Origin: an uncultured Spirochaetaceae bacterium
Lineage (GTDB): Bacteria; Spirochaetota; Spirochaetia; Sphaerochaetales; Sphaerochaetaceae
Direction of reading: 5' to 3'
DNA: 33,407 bases
Assembly: GCA_944390725.1 (NCBI GenBank)
Contig: CALXQU010000018.1
Location: 1-33,407 of the forward strand
Shown one piece after another: positions 27,810 through 33,407 of the stretch. The notes below the pieces were generated by a model, which was given only the letters and a program-made list of their open reading frames with translations, was not told where the DNA came from and searched no databases. Both the position numbers and the translations under genes were made by a program. Every line of letters starts with the position of its first letter. Position 1 is the stretch's first letter.

Positions 27810-27820
27810 GGCCTCCGGCT
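27790..27820. terminator. Bidirectional terminator between dinG-like and groES genes
   Basis: Stem AGCCGGAG (27793-27800) / CTCCGGCT (27813-27820). The minus-strand side ends in TTTT (plus AAAA at 27790-27793), so it best serves groES; on the plus strand it overlaps the dinG-like stop codon. Confidence 0.7.
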
Positions 27821-27842
27821 GATGCATTTCCTGCTATGCCGA

Positions 27843-28106
27843 TTACTCGACGACAGCAAGGATATCGGAATAGGAGAGGATCAGGTAGTCCTCGCCATTG
27901 TCCTTGATCTGGGTTCCGGCATACTTGTCATGGATGATCTCCTGACCGGCCTTGACCTTGATCGTCTCGTCATCGCCGACTGCGATTACCTCTGCGATCT
28001 GCGTCTTCTCCTGAGCTGTCTGCGGGATGAAGATGCCGGAAGCGGTCTTCTCTTCAGTAGCCTTTGCCTTAACAAGCACCCTGTCGCCAAGTGGAAGAAT
28101 TTTCAT
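27843..28106 (-). CDS. groES: Co-chaperonin GroES
   Basis: 87 residues from the ATG at 28106 ('MKILPLGDRVLVKA'), with GAGAGG eight bases upstream. GroES is the heptameric lid of the GroEL chamber. 'KTASGIFIPQTAQEKTQIAEV' is the mobile loop that binds GroEL, and 'VIAVGD' and 'GEDYLILSYSDILAVVE' complete the fold. The gene is alone: groEL is not next to it, unlike most bacteria, so the pair must be expressed from separate loci. No CIRCE element was found; a short inverted repeat GGTC-N5-GACC lies at 28127-28139 in the leader. Confidence 0.97.
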   Translation of the reverse strand: MKILPLGDRVLVKAKATEEKTASGIFIPQTAQEKTQIAEVIAVGDDETIKVKAGQEIIHDKYAGTQIKDNGEDYLILSYSDILAVVE

Positions 28107-28146
28107 GTTATCACCTCTCTGTATTAGGTCCCTAAGACCATATAGG

Positions 28147-28175
28147 AATATACATAGGTAAGGTGAAAACGGCAA
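28147..28175 (-). promoter_or_regulatory. Promoter of groES
   Basis: Minus-strand TTGCCG (plus 28170-28175), 17-base spacer, TATATT (plus 28147-28152). The leader of roughly 35 bases includes the inverted repeat GGTC-N5-GACC. Confidence 0.55.
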
Positions 28176-28247
28176 GTGCAGGTTTTTCTCCACAGGCTCT
28201 TCACTTTCCGCGGATTCTTATTATATTCCTTGTTGAAGGTACTGATC

Positions 28248-28622
28248 ATGGAGACATTGGGGAATGCCTATTACCATACCGGACTGCGGGAAGCGCGCGA
28301 GGGCCATTACGAGAAGGCCTTCGATGCCTATTCCCTCGCGTTCCTCATCAGGAGGGGCGAGACCTCCCCGACGCTGGAGTTCATCTCCTTCTACAGGTAC
28401 CAGCTCCTTTCATACCTGAAGGGCAAGTGCTCGTTCGTACTCTCCCTTCCCGAGGGCGATATGGTAACGGACCTAATCGAGGATGAGTACAGGAGCTTCG
28501 TCGAGTCGATGTCCTCCTCCCCGTTCTGCATCACAGGCGACGGCCGGCGCAATCTCCTCGAGAGCGTGAAGATCGTCTTCCCGTGCCTATTTGACACGGA
28601 AGGCGGCGAGGATGCCCTCTGA
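28248..28622 (+). CDS. Small protein of unknown function with a TPR-like N-terminus
   Basis: 124 residues from ATG 28248 (GAAGG upstream). I do not recognise the family. 'GNAYYHTGLREAREGHYEKA' and 'FDAYSLAFLI' resemble a single tetratricopeptide repeat, suggesting protein-protein contacts; the rest is mixed helix with no catalytic motif, signal or membrane segment. Codon use matches the neighbours and the reading frame is clean, so it is likely real. It lies between groES (divergent) and the sigma-factor control region, whose first palindrome begins at the base following its stop. Confidence 0.6.
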   Translation: METLGNAYYHTGLREAREGHYEKAFDAYSLAFLIRRGETSPTLEFISFYRYQLLSYLKGKCSFVLSLPEGDMVTDLIEDEYRSFVESMSSSPFCITGDGRRNLLESVKIVFPCLFDTEGGEDAL

Positions 28623-28637
28623 GTGTCATAATGACAC
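28623..28637. promoter_or_regulatory. Candidate activator site 1 (perfect palindrome)
   Basis: GTGTCATAATGACAC: seven-base arms around a central A. Its centre is about 153 bases upstream of the predicted sigma-54 transcription start at 28783, in the usual range for an enhancer of an NtrC-type activator. Confidence 0.7.
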
Positions 28638-28662
28638 CTTTAGCCGGCTTCCGGCACCCGCT

Positions 28663-28677
28663 GTGGCAGAATGACAC
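28663..28677. promoter_or_regulatory. Candidate activator site 2 (13 of 15 match to site 1)
   Basis: GTGGCAGAATGACAC, centred 40 bases after site 1 and about 113 bases before the predicted start. Paired sites are typical for cooperative binding of NtrC-family dimers. A very A+T-rich, probably bendable stretch (about 28700-28745) lies between this site and the promoter. Confidence 0.65.
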
Positions 28678-28755
28678 TTACTATATGCTATCTACATAAA
28701 GCGGAATATAGTTTAATTTTATATATTATAATTAATTATCATGATATGCATAGAG

Positions 28756-28773
28756 TTGGCACGCCTCCTGCAA
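28756..28773 (+). promoter_or_regulatory. Sigma-54 (-24/-12) promoter of the sigma-factor gene
   Basis: TTGGCACGCCTCCTGCAA: the invariant GG is at 28758-28759 and the GC at 28770-28771, exactly 12 bases apart as the RpoN consensus demands. Transcription would begin near 28783, giving a 17-base leader that contains the CGGAGG ribosome site of ATG 28800. Confidence 0.85.
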
Positions 28774-28799
28774 GATATGTTTATGAACGGAGGTTCGCA

Positions 28800-29681
28800 A
28801 TGGACACAGCCAATATAAAGAAGAATGAGTACCTTGACAGCGACAGCGATAACGAGGTCCTTTCCATATATCTCAGGGAAATAAACAGGATCCCTCTCCT
28901 CACGCATGAGGAGGAGACGGAGCTCGCGGTGAAGGCCAAGAACGGCGACAAGGCGGCAAGGGAGAGGCTCATAAACAGCAATCTCAGGTTCGTGGTGTCT
29001 GTTGCCAAGAAGTTCCGCGGGCAGGGGCTTCCGCTCCTTGACCTCATCAACGAGGGGAATATCGGGCTCATCACGGCAATCGACAAGTTCGAGCCGGACA
29101 AGGGCTACCACTTCATCTCATACGCGGTATGGTGGATCCGCCAGTCTATCCTCAAGGCGATCCCTGAGAAGTCGAGGGCCGTAAGGCTCCCGCTCAACAG
29201 GTCCAACGAGCTGATGCAGATACTGAAGGCGAAGAAGGCCCTAATGCATGAGATGGAGACGGCAGAGCCTTCCGTCGAGGATATCTCCAGGGAGACGGGG
29301 CTTGATGCGAAGCTCATCTCCGACCTGCTCGCGGTCAGCGGCGAGATGATGTCCTTCGACAGTCCCGTGAAGAAGGGCGAGGACGGCTCCTCGACCTACG
29401 GCGACTTCCTCGAGGATGAGTCGGCAGGACCTGAGACGAGGATGATGGACAAGGCCCTCAAGGAGGAGGTCAGGTCACTCCTGGATGTCCTCAGCGACAA
29501 GGAGAGGGACATCATCATCAAGCGCAACGGGCTTGACGGCAATGAGGCGATGAGCCTCAAGGAGATAGGCGAGGGCTACTCCCTTACCAAGGAGAGGATC
29601 CGCCAGATAGAGAAGAGGGCGCTCATGAAGCTCAGGGAAGAGAGCATGCGCCGCGGCATGGATGCGTTCATGGCATCATGA
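28800..29681 (+). CDS. Short sigma-70-family factor (group 2, RpoS-like in size)
   Basis: 293 residues from ATG 28800, with CGGAGG upstream. Region 1.2 ('LSIYLREINRIPLL'), regions 2.1-2.4 (60-120; 'DLINEGNIGLITAIDKFEP' and 'YAVWWIRQSI'), region 3 (about 155-210) and region 4.2 ('SLTKERIRQIEKRALMKLR', 261-279) are all present. Region 1.1 and the long non-conserved insert of primary sigma factors are missing, so this is an alternative sigma rather than the housekeeping RpoD. Its sigma-54 promoter and upstream palindromes place it under an NtrC-type activator, the way rpoS is controlled in Borrelia. Its regulon cannot be read from this window. Confidence 0.88.
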   Translation: MDTANIKKNEYLDSDSDNEVLSIYLREINRIPLLTHEEETELAVKAKNGDKAARERLINSNLRFVVSVAKKFRGQGLPLLDLINEGNIGLITAIDKFEPDKGYHFISYAVWWIRQSILKAIPEKSRAVRLPLNRSNELMQILKAKKALMHEMETAEPSVEDISRETGLDAKLISDLLAVSGEMMSFDSPVKKGEDGSSTYGDFLEDESAGPETRMMDKALKEEVRSLLDVLSDKERDIIIKRNGLDGNEAMSLKEIGEGYSLTKERIRQIEKRALMKLREESMRRGMDAFMAS

Positions 29682-29702
29682 TGGCCGGAAATAGATAGAT
29701 AG

Positions 29703-29734
29703 GAAGCCAGGGACCCATAGCCTCTGGCTTCTTT
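29703..29734 (+). terminator. Terminator of the sigma-factor gene
   Basis: Stem GAAGCCAG (29703-29710) / CTGGCTTC (29724-29731) followed by TTT, 20 bases after the stop. Confidence 0.7.
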
Positions 29735-29746
29735 CCGTACCAGGGC

Positions 29747-30118
29747 TCAGCCCATCTCCTCGAGGTGCCTGCTGATGGCGTCGACGGTCTCCTGCGAGAT
29801 GATGTGCTCGATGCGGCAGGCGTCCTGGGTCGCTACGGCATTGCTGACGCCGATCCTGCGGAGGAAGGCGGAGAGCATCTTGTGGCGCGAATAGATGGCC
29901 TCGGCAATCTCCATCCCCTTGTCCAGCAGCCTGATGCTTCCTGTCTCCGGATTGATGGATACATATCCGTTCTCACGCAGGTTCTTCATCGCCCTGCTGA
30001 CGCTGGGCTTCGAGAAGTCCATGGCCTGTGCGACATCGATGGCGCGGACGATCTCCCTCGTCTCCGAAAGGCGGAGTATCGTCTCCAGATACATTTCAGC
30101 GGATTCCTGTATTACCAT
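29747..30118 (-). CDS. DtxR/MntR-family metal-dependent repressor (short form)
   Basis: 123 residues from the ATG at 30118 (AAAGGAA upstream); a start further up is possible. A winged-helix domain (about 5-65) is followed by the dimerisation domain; the SH3-like third domain of DtxR is absent, as in MntR. Aligned primary-site residues are M9, C101, E104 and H105, matching the Met/Cys pattern of DtxR/IdeR rather than the Asp/Glu of MntR, which hints at Fe(II). Of the ancillary site only H79 remains (S83 and Q98 replace Glu and His). It is divergent from ppdK; no metal transporter gene is near. Confidence 0.85.
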   Translation of the reverse strand: MVIQESAEMYLETILRLSETREIVRAIDVAQAMDFSKPSVSRAMKNLRENGYVSINPETGSIRLLDKGMEIAEAIYSRHKMLSAFLRRIGVSNAVATQDACRIEHIISQETVDAISRHLEEMG

Positions 30119-30234
30119 TGCCGTTCCTTTCCTCTGATTATACATGATAAGGGCGCATAATACGACATCCATCGCACACTGGAACGATGTTTCATTTTTC
30201 AGAATGCTAATTTCTGCGATTTTCAGGCTTTAGA

Positions 30235-30263
30235 TTGACCATCTTAGCAGTAGTCAGTACCAT
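30235..30263 (+). promoter_or_regulatory. Promoter of ppdK
   Basis: TTGACC (30235-30240), 17-base spacer, TACCAT (30258-30263). The start would be near 30270, with AAAGAGG before ATG 30289. Confidence 0.5.
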
Positions 30264-30288
30264 TGCCAGTGTTAAAGAGGCATACACA

Positions 30289-32985
30289 ATGGAGAAAAGG
30301 AAAAAGTACGTATACTTCTTCGGCAACGGAAAGGCCGAAGGCACTGCGGACATGAAGTCCCTCCTAGGCGGCAAGGGCGCCAATCTTGCCGATATGACAA
30401 GCATCGGCCTGCCGGTTCCGCCAGGATTCACGATCACTACCGAGGCATGCGCCTACTGGGACCAGCACAACGCCTATCCGGAGGGCATGAAGGATGAGGT
30501 CCTCGCCAATCTCAAGAAGCTCGAGGACATGATGGGAGCCAGGCTCGGCGACAAGGAGAACCCGCTTCTCGTGTCGGTGCGCTCAGGCGCTGCGCAGTCG
30601 ATGCCGGGCATGATGGACACGGTCCTCAACCTCGGCCTCAACCCCGATTCGCTTGATGCCCTCATCAGGAAGACCGGCAACGAGCGCTTCGCCTGGGACA
30701 GCTACCGCCGCTTCATCCAGATGTTCGGCGATGTCGTTATGGGAGTGCCCCATGAGAAGTTCGAGTATGCGCTGCAGGCCGTGAAGGACGAGAACGGCAA
30801 GCATTTCGATACGGAGCTTGATGTAGACAACCTCAAGGACGTCATCAGGCGCTATATGATCATCTACAGGAAGGCTACCGGCGAGGATTTCCCCACCGAT
30901 CCGGAGTACCAGCTCTTCAAGACCATCGATGCGGTCTTCAGGTCATGGAACAACGACAGGGCCATCAAGTACCGCCTCATGAATGATATCCGCGGCCTCC
31001 TGGGCACGGCTGTCAACGTGCAGTGCATGGTCTTCGGCAACATGGGAGAGACATCAGGCACAGGCGTCGCCTTCACCCGTGACCCGTCCTCTGGCGAGAA
31101 CAGGTTCTACGGCGAGTACCTGATGAATGCGCAGGGCGAGGACGTCGTCGCCGGCATCAGGACACCGCAGAAGGTCGAGACGATGAAGGAAGTCAACCCG
31201 GATGCCTATGAGCAGCTGCTGAAGATCCGCCAGACCCTCGAGAACCACTATCATGATATGCAGGATATCGAGTTCACGATCCAGGAAGGCAAGCTCTACA
31301 TGCTCCAGACCAGGAGCGGCAAGAGGACGATCTTCGCATGGCTCCGTAGCCAGGTGGAGATGGTGGAGGAGGGCCTCATCGACAAGAAGACGGCTGTCTC
31401 CCGCGTTCCCGCATCGGAGTTCAACAAGCTCTTCGCCCCGGTTCTCGACAATAACTACATCCGCGAGAATTCCCTCAGCGAGACCACGCATGGCCTCAAT
31501 GCATCGCCAGGCGGCGCCTGCGGCGAGATCTACTTCACGGCCAAGGATGCCGAGGAAGCCGCGAAGATGGGCAAGGATGTCCTCCTCGTCAGGACCGAGA
31601 CATCCCCTGAGGATATCGGCGGAATGGCTGTCTCCAGGGGCATCGTCACCTGCCGCGGCGGCATGACGAGCCATGCTGCCGTCGTCGCCAGGGGCATGGG
31701 CTGCCCATGCGTATCAGGCTGCGGCGAGATCCATGTCGATGAGCTGAAGAAGACGCTTGAGGTCAATGGCAAGATCCTGTCCGAGGGCGACTACATGTCG
31801 ATCGATGGATTCACGGGCGCTGTCTATGCGCAGAAGATTCCCGTGCGTCCTTCCGAGATCATGCAGGTCCTCGAGGGGACGATGAACGAGAACGAGTCCG
31901 TCCTCTACAAGAACTACAAGACATTCATGGGCTACGTGAATGAGCTCAAGACGATGTCCGTCCGCACCAATGCCGATACCCCGGCCGATGCGCACCATGC
32001 CGTACAGCTCGGCGCCGAGGGCGTAGGACTGTGCAGGACAGAGCATATGTTCTTCGGCGGAAGCAGGATCATATCGATGAGGAAGATGATCCTTGCCGAT
32101 ACCTATGGCGAGAGGCAGATCGCGCTTTCCGAGCTCCTTCCGATGCAGAGGGAGGACTTCATCGGCATCTTCCGCGAGCTGAAGGGCCTGCCGGTGACGA
32201 TCCGCCTGCTTGACCCGCCGCTCCATGAGTTCCTCCCGAACGACCATACCTCGAGGCATGAGATGGCGCTCCAGCTCGGGACGACTGTCGAGGCAATCTC
32301 CAAGAAAATCAACTCGCTCCAGGAGTTCAACCCGATGCTCGGCTTCCGCGGATGCCGCCTTGCCATCGTGTACCCTGAGATCCTGCAGATGCAGGTGAGG
32401 GCCATCATCGAGGCTGCCATCACGGTCAAGAGGCAGGGGCTTGATGTCCATCCGGAGATCATGATCCCGCTCGTGGGCATCTACAAGGAGTTCCATTTCT
32501 GCAAGGAGAAGGCTGAGAAGGTAATCCAGCAGGTCTTCGACGAGCAGAGCCTCAAGGTCGAGTACAAGCTCGGCACGATGGTCGAGGTCCCGAGGGCTGC
32601 CATCACCGCCGATGAGATTGCCAAGGAAGCTGAGTTCTTCTCCTTCGGCACCAATGACCTCACGCAGATGACCTGCGGCTTCTCACGCGACGATGCGGCA
32701 TCGTTCCTGACGCACTACGTCAACGACCCTGACAAGCAGTTCTATCCGTATGATCCGTTCCAGACGATCGACTTCGACGGAGTGGGCAAGCTCATCAGGA
32801 TGGCCGTGGAGCTCGGGCGCGGCGTAAGGCCGGGCATGAAGATGGGTATCTGCGGAGAGCATGGCGGAGACCCGAAGTCCATCGCCTTCTGCCAGAAGGT
32901 CGGCCTGGACTACGTTTCCTGCTCGCCGTTCAGGGTGCCTATCGCACGCCTCGCGGCAGCCCAGGCAGCTATCGCCAACAGCTGA
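30289..32985 (+). CDS. ppdK: Pyruvate, phosphate dikinase
   Basis: 898 residues from ATG 30289 ('MEKRKKYVYFFGNGKAEG'), the normal length for the bacterial enzyme. It interconverts pyruvate + ATP + Pi and PEP + AMP + PPi, a PPi-saving step common in anaerobes. The ATP-grasp domain includes 'GGKGANLADM' and 'SVRSGAAQSMPGMMDT'; the swivelling domain has 'CRGGMTSHAAVVARG' with phospho-carrier His462 and neighbouring Thr460; the C-terminal PEP/pyruvate barrel has 'GTNDLTQMTCGFSRDD' and 'GICGEHGGDP' with its catalytic Cys. Nothing is missing. It is monocistronic with a strong terminator. Confidence 0.98.
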   Translation: MEKRKKYVYFFGNGKAEGTADMKSLLGGKGANLADMTSIGLPVPPGFTITTEACAYWDQHNAYPEGMKDEVLANLKKLEDMMGARLGDKENPLLVSVRSGAAQSMPGMMDTVLNLGLNPDSLDALIRKTGNERFAWDSYRRFIQMFGDVVMGVPHEKFEYALQAVKDENGKHFDTELDVDNLKDVIRRYMIIYRKATGEDFPTDPEYQLFKTIDAVFRSWNNDRAIKYRLMNDIRGLLGTAVNVQCMVFGNMGETSGTGVAFTRDPSSGENRFYGEYLMNAQGEDVVAGIRTPQKVETMKEVNPDAYEQLLKIRQTLENHYHDMQDIEFTIQEGKLYMLQTRSGKRTIFAWLRSQVEMVEEGLIDKKTAVSRVPASEFNKLFAPVLDNNYIRENSLSETTHGLNASPGGACGEIYFTAKDAEEAAKMGKDVLLVRTETSPEDIGGMAVSRGIVTCRGGMTSHAAVVARGMGCPCVSGCGEIHVDELKKTLEVNGKILSEGDYMSIDGFTGAVYAQKIPVRPSEIMQVLEGTMNENESVLYKNYKTFMGYVNELKTMSVRTNADTPADAHHAVQLGAEGVGLCRTEHMFFGGSRIISMRKMILADTYGERQIALSELLPMQREDFIGIFRELKGLPVTIRLLDPPLHEFLPNDHTSRHEMALQLGTTVEAISKKINSLQEFNPMLGFRGCRLAIVYPEILQMQVRAIIEAAITVKRQGLDVHPEIMIPLVGIYKEFHFCKEKAEKVIQQVFDEQSLKVEYKLGTMVEVPRAAITADEIAKEAEFFSFGTNDLTQMTCGFSRDDAASFLTHYVNDPDKQFYPYDPFQTIDFDGVGKLIRMAVELGRGVRPGMKMGICGEHGGDPKSIAFCQKVGLDYVSCSPFRVPIARLAAAQAAIANS

Positions 32986-32991
32986 TTTCCC

Positions 32992-33022
32992 AGGCAGGGC
33001 CCACCAGCCCTGCCTTAAATTT
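32992..33022 (+). terminator. Terminator of ppdK
   Basis: 9-bp stem AGGCAGGGC (32992-33000) / GCCCTGCCT (33007-33015), 6-base loop, followed by TAAATTTT. Confidence 0.9.
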
Positions 33023-33085
33023 TGACTATTGCTTAACTTTGTAAACATAAAAACATTAATATCTATAAAATAAGAACCCGGAAAT

Positions 33086-33332
33086 CGTAGTATCCTGTTA
33101 GAAGTACTTTGCAGATTATGTCGATGGAATATCATATCTTCCTGTATGTAAATCAATTAAGATGGAACTACGCTTAGGGGTGTTCCTGTGTGCTTGGCAG
33201 TTCAATCGGGAAAATGGTGCATTCTGGAAGGTGTCAAACCGGGAAAATAGTGCATTAATCGCAGGTCTAAGCAGGAAGACTGCGAAGGAACTTGGAAAGC
33301 TCTTCAGGGTTTCTCCTGCCAGGTTCATCTAG
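33086..33332 (+). pseudogene. Third HigBA-like remnant
   Basis: The 3' end reads 'GLSRKTAKELGKLFRVSPARFI' in parts, then stop (TAG 33330-33332), matching the antitoxin tail 'ISRMMAKKLSGIFDVPASRFI' of the locus at 16317. At 33089-33108 AGTATC and AGTACT sit 14 bases apart, resembling the twin operator of that module, and the following leader to ATG 33118 is also similar. The toxin and most of the antitoxin between are gone or replaced by unrelated bases. No product is expected. Confidence 0.55.
33207..33256. repeat. Pair of 17-bp direct repeats inside the remnant
   Basis: CGGGAAAATGGTGCATT at 33207-33223 recurs with one change (A for the second-run G) at 33240-33256, 33 bases later. Closely spaced repeats of this kind occur at the ends of some insertion sequences (IS21 family), so this may be a leftover IS end; no transposase is visible. 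Confidence 0.5.
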
Positions 33333-33407
33333 CCAAGTCTGGTAACGGAAGTACAGCCAAGTCTGGTAACGGAAGTACAGCCAAGTCTGGTAACGGAAGT
33401 ACAGCCA
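33331..33407. repeat. 24-bp tandem repeat running off the window
   Basis: Three identical 24-base units (33331-33354, 33355-33378, 33379-33402) and five bases of a fourth. The array starts on the stop codon of the antitoxin remnant. One frame is open through the units (AKSGNGST repeated) but has no start codon here, so coding is unlikely. Confidence 0.9.

Larger units (their letters stand above)
32986..33407. other. Right-end region without intact genes
   Basis: 422 bases containing the ppdK terminator, an A+T-rich spacer (about 33016-33075), the third module remnant, the 17-bp repeat pair and the tandem array. No intact coding sequence is supported. Confidence 0.7.

Noticed and set aside
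28107..28146. CIRCE (HrcA) operator at groES
   Set aside because: No copy of the conserved TTAGCACTC/GAGTGCTAA arms; only a short unrelated inverted repeat.
32683..33156. Antisense frame across the end of ppdK and the following spacer
   Set aside because: No family resemblance, no ribosome site, and most of it is the shadow of ppdK and its terminator.
33257..33407. Coding gene with an AKSGNGST octapeptide repeat
   Set aside because: The frame has no start codon in the window, is interrupted by a stop just upstream, and begins over a decayed antitoxin; treated as a DNA tandem repeat.
33331..33407. CRISPR array
   Set aside because: Units abut directly with no spacers and no cas genes are present.

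Overview
The window is 33.4 kb of compact, moderately GC-rich bacterial chromosome. Most genes overlap or sit within a few bases of each other. The gene content, a binding-protein leader ending in 'TAGGSKE' and a cytosolic PAS kinase/NtrC-type regulator pair suggest a spirochaete. The closest fit seems to be the Sphaerochaeta side of the phylum, because two cell-wall proteins are visibly catalytically dead. This placement is inference; there is no rRNA in the window.

Region 1 (1-7338, + strand) is a division and housekeeping operon: ftsA (3' end), ftsZ, a Xer recombinase, a diverged DprA-like protein, a second Xer (XerC type), hslV, hslU and an FlhF-like SRP GTPase. Region 2 (7328-9260) holds two divergent envelope genes. 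One is a class B PBP-like protein that stops just after a mutated SxxK motif; the other is a LysM protein with an M23-like fold that has lost its zinc ligands.

Region 3 (9241-16194) is a catabolic island. A LacI-type regulator is divergent from an operon of solute-binding protein, two permeases, two ATPases and a cytoplasmic Cys-type sulfatase. The two ATPases carry complementary defects (H-loop in one, signature in the other) that together make exactly one degenerate ATP site. Region 4 (16195-18684) is accessory DNA: a HigB/HigA-like toxin-antitoxin module with a frameshifted toxin, an AAA/DUF4143 ATPase, a direct repeat and a collapsed second copy of the module. A third remnant lies near the right end (about 33080-33332), followed by a 24-bp tandem repeat that runs off the window.

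Region 5 (18685-27809) is secA (- strand) and an operon cvpA, holB-like, PAS histidine kinase, NtrC-family sigma-54 activator and dinG-like helicase. Region 6 (27843-32985) has groES, a small unknown gene, a short sigma-70 family factor, a DtxR-type repressor and pyruvate phosphate dikinase.

The most interesting observation is regulatory. The short sigma factor at 28800 is preceded by a near-consensus sigma-54 (-24/-12) promoter, and upstream of that by two matching palindromes centred about 153 and 113 bp before the predicted start. The same window encodes a cytosolic PAS kinase and a sigma-54 activator. This looks like the Hk2-Rrp2-RpoN-RpoS cascade of Borrelia, with what appear to be true enhancer sites.
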